The notes under the pieces were generated by a model that saw only the letters and a program-made list of their open reading frames with translations, searched no databases and was not told the origin of the DNA. This document shows, piece by piece, positions 25,321-34,158 of a stretch of DNA of 34,659 nt. A program made the translations under genes and the position numbers. Each line of letters starts with the position of its first letter. The stretch's first letter is position 1. Origin of the DNA: Chloroflexota bacterium (lineage in GTDB: Bacteria; Chloroflexota; Dehalococcoidia; UBA1151; TMED-70); assembly GCA_002721875.1 (NCBI GenBank), contig PBLU01000012.1, positions 86,582 through 121,240 on the forward strand. The letters are read 5' to 3'.

Positions 25321-25326
25321 AAGAGG
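25321..25326 (+). promoter_or_regulatory. Ribosome binding site for the GTG start of nadK
   Basis: AAGAGG lies 6 nt before GTG at 25333, immediately after the nuoN stop, and supports this non-ATG start. Confidence 0.6.
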
Positions 25327-25332
25327 TAATTA

Positions 25333-26169
25333 GTGAAATATAAAAGTATTTGTTCAGTAATAAATCCCGAATCAAGTCAAGCTGTGATTCTAAGTAAAGA
25401 GATTGAATCAAAATTTTCAGATTTGTCATGGCAAAAAGTTCAGAATTTTAATTTTGAAAATATTACAAAAATAGACTTAGTAATTGCTATAGGTGGAGAC
25501 GGGACAATATTACGTGCTGTTTCATTAGCAGTAAAATTTGATGTACCTGTATTAGGCATAAATATGGGTACAGTTGGGTTTATGACTGATATTGAAGGTG
25601 ATAAAGCTATTGGAGAAATATCTGATTACTTGAGTGGTGTCAGAATAGAAGAAAGATCTATGCTTGAAATTGAATTTGTTAATTCAAATAAAAAATACTC
25701 CTATACAGCTTTGAATGACATAGTTATTGCAAGAGGTTCTTCAATTTCAATGATAGAAACTATTACAGAAATTGATAATATTCATCTTGCAACCTATAGA
25801 GGAGATGGATTAGTAATTTCTACTGCAACAGGATCTACAGGTTATGCTTTATCAATTGGCGGGCCTGTGCTTGATCCCAAATCAAATGATTATTTCATAA
25901 AGCCTATAGCAACTCATATGAGTCAGTTTGGTGGTGCAGTAGTTAATTCTGAATCAATTTGTAAGATAACTGTTTCAACTAGAAATGATGCTCAAATAAG
26001 TATTGATGGTTTCATAGAGCACAAAGTAGAAAACAATGACTATTTCACGATCAAGATATCTGATACTAAAGCAAAATTCTTAAGAAAAAATCCTTCAAGT
26101 TACTATTGGGGTTCAATAACTGAAAAACTTGGAATAAAAAAAGGCAACTATATTTCAAAGAATACGTAA
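25333..26169 (+). CDS. nadK: NAD kinase
   Basis: A 278-residue NAD kinase, which makes NADP from NAD with ATP or polyphosphate. The signature GGDGT is at 54-58. NMGTVGFMTD, LNDIVIARG, the STATGSTGYALSIGGP stretch that binds the nicotinamide nucleotide, and ISIDG near the C terminus follow in the expected order. It starts at GTG. It lies between nuoN and a Nudix gene with 12-bp and 1-bp gaps, so it probably shares the transcript of the respiratory operon. Confidence 0.94.
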   Translation: MKYKSICSVINPESSQAVILSKEIESKFSDLSWQKVQNFNFENITKIDLVIAIGGDGTILRAVSLAVKFDVPVLGINMGTVGFMTDIEGDKAIGEISDYLSGVRIEERSMLEIEFVNSNKKYSYTALNDIVIARGSSISMIETITEIDNIHLATYRGDGLVISTATGSTGYALSIGGPVLDPKSNDYFIKPIATHMSQFGGAVVNSESICKITVSTRNDAQISIDGFIEHKVENNDYFTIKISDTKAKFLRKNPSSYYWGSITEKLGIKKGNYISKNT

Positions 26170-26170
26170 C

Positions 26171-26677
26171 ATGGAATCTAAATTAGTTTATAACGCTGAA
26201 TCTCTAAAAATAAGAAGAGATACTTACGAGATGTCTAATAAATCAATCATAAACAAAGATTTTGTTGATCATCCTGGTTCTGTGTTGATAATAGGTATTA
26301 GAGAGAAAAAAATTCTTTTTGTGAAGCAATGGAGGCAACCTGTAAAAGAGTTCACAATAGAACTTCCATGTGGAACTCTTGAAACAGATGAGAATTCACT
26401 AGTGGGTGCTGACAGAGAATTCAGAGAAGAAACTGGTTTTGCAGCTAAGAAATATATATCTATAGGTAAATTTTATGCAGCTCCTGGTTACAGTAGCGAA
26501 ATGACGGAATATTTTTTAGCAGAAAAGATTTACGAATCTTCGCTTAGTCCAGATGAAGATGAAGAGATTTATTTAGAAGAATATACTCTTGATGAAGCTA
26601 TGAATTTAATTAAAAATAATAAAATTATAGATCAAGGCACAATATCAGCTCTAAATATCTATAAATCAATAATATAA
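26171..26677 (+). CDS. Nudix hydrolase, ADP-ribose pyrophosphatase-like
   Basis: A 168-residue Nudix hydrolase. The Nudix box (G-x5-E-x7-REFREETGF) spans about residues 68-90 and is complete. The preceding VKQWRQPVKEFTIELPCG segment is typical of the ADP-ribose pyrophosphatase (NudF) group, which cleaves ADP-ribose to AMP and ribose 5-phosphate. It starts one base after the nadK stop, and this pairing with NAD metabolism fits a nucleotide-sugar or ADP-ribose substrate. The exact substrate is not settled by sequence. Confidence 0.9.
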   Translation: MESKLVYNAESLKIRRDTYEMSNKSIINKDFVDHPGSVLIIGIREKKILFVKQWRQPVKEFTIELPCGTLETDENSLVGADREFREETGFAAKKYISIGKFYAAPGYSSEMTEYFLAEKIYESSLSPDEDEEIYLEEYTLDEAMNLIKNNKIIDQGTISALNIYKSII

Positions 26678-26698
26678 TTTCATTAAGGAGAGTTTTAT

Positions 26699-28381
26699 AT
26701 GTATGATCATGATGTATTAATAGTTGGTGCAGGATTAGCAGGTCTACGCTGTGCAGTTGAAGCACAAAGATTAGGTCTTGATGTTGCAGTAATAACTAAA
26801 GTTCACCCTGTAAGAAGTCATTCTAATGCTGCCCAGGGAGGGATTAATGCACCTCTTACAGATCGAGGAGATGATTGGAAAGGTCATGCTTTGGATACCA
26901 TTAAAGGTAGTGACTATTTGGCAGATCAAGATGCTGTAGAAATTATGAGTCAAGAAGCAGGAGATGCTGTGCTTGAACTAGAAAGAATGGGTGTTATTTT
27001 TTCTAGAGGAGATGATGGTAAGTTAGGAACAAGAAGGTTTGGAGGTCAGAAAGTTGCAAGAACATTTTTTGTTGGAGCTATTACTGGATCTGCTTTACTT
27101 CACGTTTTATACGAGCAATCACTTAAGATGGGATTAACTGTATATGAAGAATGGTTTGTCACTTCATTAATTAAGCATGAAGGTGCAGTTAAGGGTGTAG
27201 TCGCTCTTGACTTAAAAACTGGTGAAATTGAAGCTATAACTGCTAAATCAGTGGTAATTGCAGCAGGTGGTGCTGGTAGAGTATTTGAACCATCAACTAA
27301 TGCACTGATTTGTACAGGTGATGGTTTATCTTTGGCTTGGAATAATGGTGCTGGTCTTATGGATATGGAAATGATTCAATATCATCCTACAACCCTAGCC
27401 AGAACAGGAATCCTACTATCAGAAGCAGCGAGGGGAGAAGGAGCTTATCTTCTTAATGCTGAAGGAGATAGATTTATGGAAAAATATGCTCCTGATTACA
27501 TGGAGTTAGCTTCCAGAGATGTTGTATCAAGAGCTGAACAAACAGAAATTAATGAAGGTAGAGGTATTGATGGTAATGTTCTTCTTGATCTAAGACATCT
27601 AGGCAAAGAATTTATTGAGACTAGGCTAGGTTATCTTCAAGAGGTTTCAGTTGAATTTTTGGGTATAGATATGTCTGAAAAACCAGTCCCTATAAGGCCT
27701 GGTATGCATTACATAATGGGTGGTATCAAAACAGATGTCGATGGAGAAACTGGCGTCCCTGGATTATATGCAGCAGGTGAATGTGCAAATGTTAGTGTTC
27801 ATGGAGCTAATAGGTTAGGCGCAAATTCATTACTAGACACAGTTGTTTTCGGTAGAAGGTCTGCTGTTAAGGCATCTGATTATGTTAGAACAGTTTCAAA
27901 TGAAGATATCCCCACTAAGGAATTTGTTGATAAGGACCTTAAAAGAATAAAAAGTATAATAGAGTCAGATGGTAAACTCAGAGTTTCAGAAGTAAGAAAT
28001 GAAATGGCTGAAGCAATGACCAAAGGAATTGGAGTATTCAGAGATCAAAAGTCTATGGAGTACGCTAAATCTGTTGTCGATAAAACAAAAATAAAGTACA
28101 GAGACTCTATAAAAATTGATAACAAAGGTAAAGTCTATAATACTGATTTACTTTTTGCTCTTGAGCTTGGAAATATGATTGATTGTGCCGAATCAATTGT
28201 CCATGGTGCACTAACCAGAAAAGAGAGTAGAGGAGCTCATTTTAGAACTGACTTGACTGAAAGAGATGATAAAGATTGGTTGAAACATACATTGGTGCTA
28301 AAAGATCTGGAAGGTGAGATTACTGTTAAAACTCCGGATGTCTCTATCACACAATGGCAACCAGTAGAAAGAGTTTACTAG
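26699..28381 (+). CDS. sdhA: Succinate dehydrogenase/fumarate reductase flavoprotein subunit
   Basis: A 560-residue flavoprotein. The N-terminal dinucleotide motif is VGAGLAGLRCAVEA. H41 in RSHSNAAQGG is placed to bind FAD covalently, as in SdhA/FrdA. Active-site regions include SEAARGEGAYLLN, HYIMGGIKTD and VHGANRLGANSLLD. There is no Tat signal, so it faces the cytoplasm. AAGGAG precedes the ATG. sdhB and a CCG-domain protein follow directly, which rules out L-aspartate oxidase. Whether it works as dehydrogenase or fumarate reductase cannot be told; with complex I and malate dehydrogenase nearby, succinate oxidation is likely. Confidence 0.94.
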   Translation: MYDHDVLIVGAGLAGLRCAVEAQRLGLDVAVITKVHPVRSHSNAAQGGINAPLTDRGDDWKGHALDTIKGSDYLADQDAVEIMSQEAGDAVLELERMGVIFSRGDDGKLGTRRFGGQKVARTFFVGAITGSALLHVLYEQSLKMGLTVYEEWFVTSLIKHEGAVKGVVALDLKTGEIEAITAKSVVIAAGGAGRVFEPSTNALICTGDGLSLAWNNGAGLMDMEMIQYHPTTLARTGILLSEAARGEGAYLLNAEGDRFMEKYAPDYMELASRDVVSRAEQTEINEGRGIDGNVLLDLRHLGKEFIETRLGYLQEVSVEFLGIDMSEKPVPIRPGMHYIMGGIKTDVDGETGVPGLYAAGECANVSVHGANRLGANSLLDTVVFGRRSAVKASDYVRTVSNEDIPTKEFVDKDLKRIKSIIESDGKLRVSEVRNEMAEAMTKGIGVFRDQKSMEYAKSVVDKTKIKYRDSIKIDNKGKVYNTDLLFALELGNMIDCAESIVHGALTRKESRGAHFRTDLTERDDKDWLKHTLVLKDLEGEITVKTPDVSITQWQPVERVY

Positions 28382-28384
28382 GAG
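28381..28384 (+). promoter_or_regulatory. Ribosome binding site deciding the sdhB start
   Basis: GGAG overlaps the sdhA stop codon and lies 5 nt before ATG 28390. It favours that start over the in-frame ATG at 28354 within sdhA. Confidence 0.6.
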
Positions 28385-28389
28385 TTCTT

Positions 28390-29346
28390 ATGAAAGTAAA
28401 TTTAAGTGTTAAAAGATATGATCCTGAAAAAACAAAAGATAATAATTGGCTTGAAGAATATCAAATGGATATTCACCAATCGTCTACTGTATTAGATGCC
28501 TTGATTCATGTCAGAGAAGAAATTGATGGAACATTAGGCTTAAGATGTGCTTGTAGAGCCTCTATTTGTGGTTCATGTGGAATGAAAGTAAACGGTCAAG
28601 CAAAATTAGTTTGTAAAACTAGAATAGAAGAATTATCTCCCAATGGAGAAACTCTATTAATTGAGCCAATGGGAAACCAACCAGTTATTAAAGATTTGAT
28701 AGTAGATATAAGTTCTTTTTTTGCAAAAATGGAGCAAGTTAGTCCATTTCTTCAGCCCGATAAGCTTCCTGAAAAAGGAGAATTTATTGCATCAAATGAT
28801 TCTATGGAAAAACTCTTGACTGAAATGAATTGTATTATGTGTGGGTTATGTGTTTCTGATTGTACTGTATTGGAAGTAGATAATTCGTTTATAGGTCCAG
28901 CTGCATTAGCTAAAGCGTCAAGATTTGTATATGATCCAAGAGACGATAAAACTTCTGAAAGACTTAGCTATTTAAACGATGAGAGTGGAGGTATATGGGA
29001 TTGCACAAGATGTATGCAGTGTGTTGAGGTTTGTCCAAAGGGAGTAAATCCAATGGATAGAATAATGGACCTAAGGGAATCTGCAATAGAAGTTGGTGCT
29101 AAAAAAACTCATGGTTATCATCATACAAATTCTTTTGAAAAATCAGTTACCGCTCATGGTAGATTAGACGAAAGTAGATTAGCATTAGAATCAGCTGGAA
29201 TATTTAATATATTTAGATTGCTAGATTTAGTTCCAGTAGGCCTAAGAGCACTTATCAGAGGTAAATTGCCCCCGTTATTTCCCCATAAGGCAAAAGATAA
29301 TAAAAAGATTAAGGAATTGGCCAAAGCTATTAAGGAGAAAGAGTAA
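28390..29346 (+). CDS. sdhB: Succinate dehydrogenase/fumarate reductase iron-sulfur subunit, extended
   Basis: A 318-residue iron-sulfur subunit, about 70-80 residues longer than the common SdhB. The [2Fe-2S] ligands are C55, C60, C63 and C75. The ferredoxin-like domain has C148, C151, C154, C158 and then C205, C208, C211, C215. In E. coli SdhB the residue matching C208 is isoleucine, which makes that centre [3Fe-4S]; a cysteine here predicts a [4Fe-4S] centre, as in type E enzymes. The C-terminal extension (about 235-318) includes a hydrophobic LLDLVPVGLRALIRG and a Lys-rich tail. ATG 28390 is chosen by its ribosome binding site. It overlaps the next gene by one base. Confidence 0.92.
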   Translation: MKVNLSVKRYDPEKTKDNNWLEEYQMDIHQSSTVLDALIHVREEIDGTLGLRCACRASICGSCGMKVNGQAKLVCKTRIEELSPNGETLLIEPMGNQPVIKDLIVDISSFFAKMEQVSPFLQPDKLPEKGEFIASNDSMEKLLTEMNCIMCGLCVSDCTVLEVDNSFIGPAALAKASRFVYDPRDDKTSERLSYLNDESGGIWDCTRCMQCVEVCPKGVNPMDRIMDLRESAIEVGAKKTHGYHHTNSFEKSVTAHGRLDESRLALESAGIFNIFRLLDLVPVGLRALIRGKLPPLFPHKAKDNKKIKELAKAIKEKE

Positions 29347-30221
29347 TGAAATTTGCATTTTATCCAGGATGTGTAGCTAGAGGCGGTACTCCTGAGTTGC
29401 TTTCTTCATCTATGGCTGTGTTAGATAAACTTGGTATCGAATTAGAAGAACTAACAAAAGCAGGTTGTACAGGTGCTGGAGTTCTTCAAGAAAAGAACCC
29501 TTTATTAGGTGATTCAATTAATGTCAGAACGCTTGCCATGGCTGAGCAGTTAGGATTAAATATTATGACTTTATGTTCAACTTGTCAGGGTGTACTTAGT
29601 CAAGCTAATCTTAAGGTGAAAAAAGATAATGAATATTTAGACGAAATAAATGATTTGATAAAAGATGAAGGTTATGAATATAAAGGAACAACAGAGGTAA
29701 AACATCTTTTATGGATATTGGTAGAAGATTATGGTTTAGATAAACTTGAATCTCATTTTACAACAAAACTATCTGATCTAAAATTCGCTCCATTTTATGG
29801 ATGTTACATGGTTAGACCATCTGAAGCACTAGGATTTAATGAAAGACCAGAAAGAAAAATGTATCTTGAATATGTTATTGAATCTTGTGGGGCTGAGGCT
29901 ATTGATTTTCCAGGTAAATTTTCATGTTGCGGATTTCCAATACTTTTTATTAATCAAAAGAACTCATTAAAAATGGTTTCCAATAATACAGGTTCAGCAA
30001 AAGATCTTGGTGCGGATGCTATGGTTACTCCATGTCCATTGTGTCACTTAAACCTTGATGGTTATCAAGGAAAAGCTAGAAGTAATAATAGAGGCGATAA
30101 GGCTGATTTACCAATAATACATATGCCTCAAATGATCGCTCTAGCTATGGGAATTGAGAAAAAAGATATAGGCCTTGGAAGACATATAGTTTCAGCTAAA
30201 GAAGTTTTAAATAAAGTTTAA
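29346..30221 (+). CDS. CCG-domain protein, SdhE/HdrB-like third subunit of succinate dehydrogenase
   Basis: A 291-residue protein with two CCG modules, as in heterodisulfide reductase HdrB and SdhE of type E succinate dehydrogenases. The C-terminal module is complete: C153, C194-C195-G, C230-x2-C233, expected to hold a non-cubane [4Fe-4S] cluster. The N-terminal module has C9, C41-T-G instead of CCG, and C77-x2-C80, so it lacks one cysteine. It starts by TAATG overlap with sdhB. No transmembrane helix is obvious, so membrane contact would be through amphipathic segments. The name refers to the type E subunit, not the unrelated flavinylation factor also called SdhE. Confidence 0.88.
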   Translation: MKFAFYPGCVARGGTPELLSSSMAVLDKLGIELEELTKAGCTGAGVLQEKNPLLGDSINVRTLAMAEQLGLNIMTLCSTCQGVLSQANLKVKKDNEYLDEINDLIKDEGYEYKGTTEVKHLLWILVEDYGLDKLESHFTTKLSDLKFAPFYGCYMVRPSEALGFNERPERKMYLEYVIESCGAEAIDFPGKFSCCGFPILFINQKNSLKMVSNNTGSAKDLGADAMVTPCPLCHLNLDGYQGKARSNNRGDKADLPIIHMPQMIALAMGIEKKDIGLGRHIVSAKEVLNKV

Positions 30222-30248
30222 AATTTACCTTCATCAGAAGTTCGTATA

Positions 30249-31181
30249 TCACTTATTTTTTTTCATAATATCTAAAAGTTCAATAACAGAGTCAACTGAT
30301 TTTGAAAGAGCTGAATGTTCATCTTTATTCAGGTCAACTTCAATTACTTCTTCAATTCCATTTGCTCCAAGCTTTACTGGCACACCTGCATAAACATCAT
30401 TAAATCCATATTCTCCACTTAATAATGCTGCACATGGTAGTATCTGCTGTTTATCTAATAAGATTGCTTCAACCATTTGAACAATTGATGCTGACGGTGC
30501 GTAGAATGCAGATCCTGTTTTCAGTAGAGCAACAATTTCAGCTCCACCATCTCTCGTTCTTTGAACTATTGATGCTAATTTATTTTTTTCAATCATATTC
30601 TCAACAGGAACACCACCTATGTTTGTTGCTCCTATAACAGGAACCATAGTATCTCCATGTCCTCCAAGAACATACGCGTTGACACTTTCAACAGAAACAT
30701 TGAGTTCTTCAGCAATGAAAGTACTAAATCTAGCAGTATCTAAGATACCGGCCATTCCAATAACTCTTTGAGAGTCAAATCCACTTATATTGTAAGCATG
30801 TTGAACCATCGCATCTAATGGGTTAGAAACTACAATAATTATAGAATTTGGAGATTGTTTTACTACTTCTTCTGTAACACTACCCACAATTTTCATATTA
30901 GTAAGTAGAAGATCATCTCTACTCATTCCAGGTTTTCTCGCTATTCCGGCAGTAATAACAACTATATCTGAGTTAGCAGTTTCTTCATATCCATTTGAAC
31001 CAATTATTTTACTGTCAGTTCCCAAAACAGGGCCTGATTCCAATATATCCAATGCTTTACCTTGTGGCATGTCCTCAACTACATCTACCAATACTACATC
31101 AGCATATTTTTTTTCAAAAATTCTTTGTGCTGTTGTTGCCCCTACGTTTCCTGCTCCTATAACTGATACTTTAAATTTCAT
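30249..31181 (-). CDS. mdh: Malate dehydrogenase
   Basis: A 310-residue NAD-dependent malate dehydrogenase of the LDH-like type. The nucleotide motif GAGNVG is at 9-14 and D33 marks NAD preference. Substrate arginines R82, R88 (ARKPGMSR) and R151 are present, with the D148/H175 catalytic pair (H175 in GGHGDTMVP). The R82 context identifies malate rather than lactate. Two adjacent ATGs exist: GGAGG lies 6 nt before the second (31181) and only 3 nt before the first (31184), so the second is preferred. It is last in a minus-strand set with the carboxyltransferase and an unknown gene, and convergent with the sdh cluster (27-bp gap). Confidence 0.95.
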   Translation of the reverse strand: MKFKVSVIGAGNVGATTAQRIFEKKYADVVLVDVVEDMPQGKALDILESGPVLGTDSKIIGSNGYEETANSDIVVITAGIARKPGMSRDDLLLTNMKIVGSVTEEVVKQSPNSIIIVVSNPLDAMVQHAYNISGFDSQRVIGMAGILDTARFSTFIAEELNVSVESVNAYVLGGHGDTMVPVIGATNIGGVPVENMIEKNKLASIVQRTRDGGAEIVALLKTGSAFYAPSASIVQMVEAILLDKQQILPCAALLSGEYGFNDVYAGVPVKLGANGIEEVIEVDLNKDEHSALSKSVDSVIELLDIMKKNK

Positions 31182-31187
31182 CATTTA

Positions 31188-31192
31188 CCTCC
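31188..31192 (-). promoter_or_regulatory. Ribosome binding site deciding the mdh start
   Basis: GGAGG on the minus strand is spaced 3 nt from the first and 6 nt from the second of two adjacent ATG codons. The second is the better start. Confidence 0.55.
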
Positions 31193-31203
31193 AATTATTT
31201 TTT

Positions 31204-32568
31204 TTATTTACCCCAAGGAGTAATCGCTTTTTTTAATGATTCATATCCCTGTATGAATCCAGGTCGATCTCCAGTATAAACTTCATCAAATTTTTCTAAT
31301 GCACTATCTAGCCATGAATGTAGTTCCTTATTATCAGGATTAGCATCAATATATGCATCTCTAATAAGCACAAAATGTATTCTGGGATCATATGGTTGTT
31401 TAGTTCCTCCAACCCATTCATCACCATCTAATAATCTTAATAACATTGCATCTGCAGAACCTAGTGTTTGCTCATGAATAGGAGGTCCTGACATTCTATG
31501 CATAACTGAAGTCATATCTCTACCATTACCTGTGGTATAACCCATATCTGACCAAATATTTCTCATATCAACATCTTGCCCTAAATGTTTTGCAACTTTC
31601 CCCCCAAATGCTCTTAGGGGATCTGAAATATCAGCTAGCAGATCAGTTAATCTGTCTCCGTCTAAATCTGTTGAAAGGACTATAGTTTCTTGTTGTTCGA
31701 TAATATCCCATACTAGAAGACCATAATTTGTATCAGATATATGTTGCTCTATTCTTCCTGACCAATTTTCCATTCCATCTTTGAAATCTGGAGGTAAAAT
31801 TTTTATTATTTTATCGATTCTTTCTTTATGTTCTTCATAGGGATCTACTGCATATTTTCTTCCAACTTCAAATTTGGTTCCTTTTAAGAGCCAAGAATGA
31901 AGTCCAGCATTAATTCCATCTTCCATTGCTTGAGTAGGTTTAGTTGCGACTCTACCAATTGAGCCAGAATCGTTAACTAATTTTAAGAATAATCTGTTAG
32001 CATATGCCATTTGAACTGCTGGAGTGTTCATTTCAGAATGAACTATTCCTTCATCATTAACTCCAAATTTCTCTTTATCCTGAGAGTAGGGGAGGCATGG
32101 CATTGATCTTACCACGGTTATAGGTCCATAAGGTCTGACATTACAATATACACCAGCCTGAGTTCTTAATGGAGCATTACCAGACTTACCCATAACAACA
32201 ACTTTCTTGCCTCCTCCATCATTTACATATGCATCACCTGCTGTCGACCACTTGATAGAAGTACACGGCATATTCCCAAACCAAGCAAGAGCTTCAAGTT
32301 TAGTATCATGTCTGTATTGAGACCACATTGGGACACCATAATAAGGCAGTCCAAGTATATCGATAGCAGCGATTGTTCCTAAAAGTGCATATGCATCAGT
32401 TAATGAATGAGCTACAGGATTAATTATTCCATCATGGTTTCCACCTTGCCAGACTACAGCGTCAGGATATCCGTCAGGTTTTATATCAGCTTTTCCAAAA
32501 ATATTTGATAACTCATTAAATAAATTACCATTGGCCTCAGTTTTAGCTATATTCAATAAGTCGATCAT
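31204..32568 (-). CDS. Unrecognised 454-residue protein in a carboxylase-malate dehydrogenase operon
   Basis: I do not recognise this family. The protein is soluble (no signal or membrane helix) and evenly composed. It has many conserved-looking motifs: QGGNHDG (41-47), STAGDAYVNDGGG (108-120), GVYCNVRPYGP (139-149), LSTDLDGDRLTDLLADI (298-314), YTTGNGRDM (344-352) and HRMSGPPIHEQT (357-368). The aspartate-rich DLDGDR stretch could bind a metal or phosphate, but no Walker, Rossmann or biotinyl (AMKM) motif is seen. AAGGA precedes the ATG by about 9 nt. It lies 10 bp after the carboxyltransferase stop and 19 bp or so before mdh, so a metabolic role tied to C3/C4 acids is likely by context only. 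Confidence 0.75.
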   Translation of the reverse strand: MIDLLNIAKTEANGNLFNELSNIFGKADIKPDGYPDAVVWQGGNHDGIINPVAHSLTDAYALLGTIAAIDILGLPYYGVPMWSQYRHDTKLEALAWFGNMPCTSIKWSTAGDAYVNDGGGKKVVVMGKSGNAPLRTQAGVYCNVRPYGPITVVRSMPCLPYSQDKEKFGVNDEGIVHSEMNTPAVQMAYANRLFLKLVNDSGSIGRVATKPTQAMEDGINAGLHSWLLKGTKFEVGRKYAVDPYEEHKERIDKIIKILPPDFKDGMENWSGRIEQHISDTNYGLLVWDIIEQQETIVLSTDLDGDRLTDLLADISDPLRAFGGKVAKHLGQDVDMRNIWSDMGYTTGNGRDMTSVMHRMSGPPIHEQTLGSADAMLLRLLDGDEWVGGTKQPYDPRIHFVLIRDAYIDANPDNKELHSWLDSALEKFDEVYTGDRPGFIQGYESLKKAITPWGK

Positions 32569-32578
32569 TTTTTTTTCC

Positions 32579-34138
32579 TTATAAAGGTATATTACCGTGT
32601 TTTTTTGGGGGGTTCTCTGAATATTTTTTGTTAAAAATTTCTAAAGCATTAGCAATTTTTTTTCTTGAGTCTGCTGGATCTATAACATCATCTATATAAC
32701 CTCTAGAGGCAGCGATATATGGAGTTGAAAATTTTTCTTTATATTCAGAAATCAATTTTTCTCTAGTTGAATCTGGGTCATCAGACTCTGAAATTTCTTT
32801 TCTAGATATTACATTTACAGCACCTTCTGGCCCCATTACAGCAATTTCAGCAGTTGGCCAAGCAAGATTTAGATCAGATCTTAATTCCTTAGAATTCATA
32901 ACTATATAAGCTCCACCGTAAGCCTTTCTCAGAATAACAGAAATTTTAGGGACTGTTGCTTCTGCGTAAGCATAAATTAATTTTGCTCCATGTCTTATTA
33001 TTCCTTGATGTTCTTGATTTACACCTGGCATAAATCCCGGAACATCTACTAAGGTTATTATAGGAATATTATACGCATCACAAAATCTGACAAATCTTGC
33101 AGCTTTATCAGAAGCATTTATATCTAGCATTCCTGCCATATGCGCAGGCTGATTAGCTACAATACCAACACTGGAGCCTCTAATTCTTCCAAACCCAATA
33201 ACAATATTTTGCGCATAGTTAGACTGTATTTCTAAGAAATCTTTATTATCGATTATGTTATCTATAACATCAATAACATTATATGGTTGAGTAGATTTTT
33301 CAGGGATTATTGTTCTTAACATTTCACCATTTGGATCACTAGAATTACTTTCAATTTTTTTTGCATTTTCAAGATTATTTTGAGGTAAAAAACTTAAAAG
33401 CTTTTTTACTGCATTTATACATTTAGATTCGTTATCATATACGAAATGAGCTACACCAGATTTAGTCGCATGAGGCACTGATCCTCCTAAGTCTTCATGA
33501 CTTATTTCTTCTCCAGTTACAGATTTTACAACATCAGGTCCAGTTATATACATTTGACCTATATCTTTTACCATAAAAATAAAATCAGTAATAGCAGGAG
33601 AGTAGACTGCTCCACCAGCTGAAGGCCCTACGATTACCGTTATTTGCGGTACAACACCTGAATACATTGTATTTCTAACAAACACCTCTCCATATCCTGC
33701 TAAAGAATCAACACCTTCTTGAATCCTTGCTCCCCCAGAGTCATTAAAACCAATGATAGGAGCACCGTTTTTTGAAGCCATATCCATGATTTTTGCAATC
33801 TTTTTCCCTGCAACCAAAGATAATGAACCTCCCAAAACAGTAAAATCCTGAGCATAAGCAAAAGTTTGTCTGCCGTTTACAAAGCCATATGCAGTAACAA
33901 CTGAATCTCCATCATAAACACTTTTATCTAATCCTAAATCTTTAGACTGATGCTGAACAAAAATATCAACCTCTTCAAAATCAGAATTGTCAAAAAATAG
34001 TGCTAATCTTTCTCGAGCAGTCAGTTTGCCTTTTTTCTTTTGAGATTCTATTCTTCTATCTCCACCACCTTTTTGAGCATTTTCTCTTTTAGAATTGAGT
34101 TGCTCAATAAGATTTTTATTTTCATTATTATCAGGCAA
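32579..34138 (-). CDS. pccB: Acyl-CoA (propionyl-CoA) carboxylase carboxyltransferase subunit
   Basis: A 519-residue carboxyltransferase of the PccB / methylmalonyl-CoA decarboxylase alpha type. KGKLTARERLALFFD opens the N domain. The CoA-side oxyanion loops are NDSGGARIQEGVDSLAGYGE and GPSAGGAVYSPAITDF in the first half, and RKAYGGAYIVMNSK in the second. It would carboxylate propionyl-CoA or acetyl-CoA with a biotin carboxylase/carrier subunit that is not in this window; the exact acyl-CoA is not certain. The start is TTG at 34138-34136, preceded directly by an in-frame TAA and with AAGG 8 nt upstream, so no other start is possible nearby. It leads the operon with the unknown gene and mdh. 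Confidence 0.93.
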   Translation of the reverse strand: MPDNNENKNLIEQLNSKRENAQKGGGDRRIESQKKKGKLTARERLALFFDNSDFEEVDIFVQHQSKDLGLDKSVYDGDSVVTAYGFVNGRQTFAYAQDFTVLGGSLSLVAGKKIAKIMDMASKNGAPIIGFNDSGGARIQEGVDSLAGYGEVFVRNTMYSGVVPQITVIVGPSAGGAVYSPAITDFIFMVKDIGQMYITGPDVVKSVTGEEISHEDLGGSVPHATKSGVAHFVYDNESKCINAVKKLLSFLPQNNLENAKKIESNSSDPNGEMLRTIIPEKSTQPYNVIDVIDNIIDNKDFLEIQSNYAQNIVIGFGRIRGSSVGIVANQPAHMAGMLDINASDKAARFVRFCDAYNIPIITLVDVPGFMPGVNQEHQGIIRHGAKLIYAYAEATVPKISVILRKAYGGAYIVMNSKELRSDLNLAWPTAEIAVMGPEGAVNVISRKEISESDDPDSTREKLISEYKEKFSTPYIAASRGYIDDVIDPADSRKKIANALEIFNKKYSENPPKKHGNIPL

Positions 34139-34146
34139 TTAGTTAA

Positions 34147-34150
34147 CCTT
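34147..34150 (-). promoter_or_regulatory. Ribosome binding site for the TTG start of the carboxyltransferase gene
   Basis: AAGG on the minus strand lies 8 nt before TTG 34138-34136. An in-frame TAA directly before the TTG fixes the start. Confidence 0.55.
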
Positions 34151-34158
34151 ATTATTAA

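Noticed and set aside
28354..28389. Upstream extension of sdhB
   Set aside because: It lies within sdhA; GGAG 5 nt before ATG 28390 decides the start.
30228..30242. Small hairpin CTTC-ATCA-GAAG between the CCG gene and mdh
   Set aside because: A 4-bp stem with no following T run on the plus strand is too weak for an intrinsic terminator.
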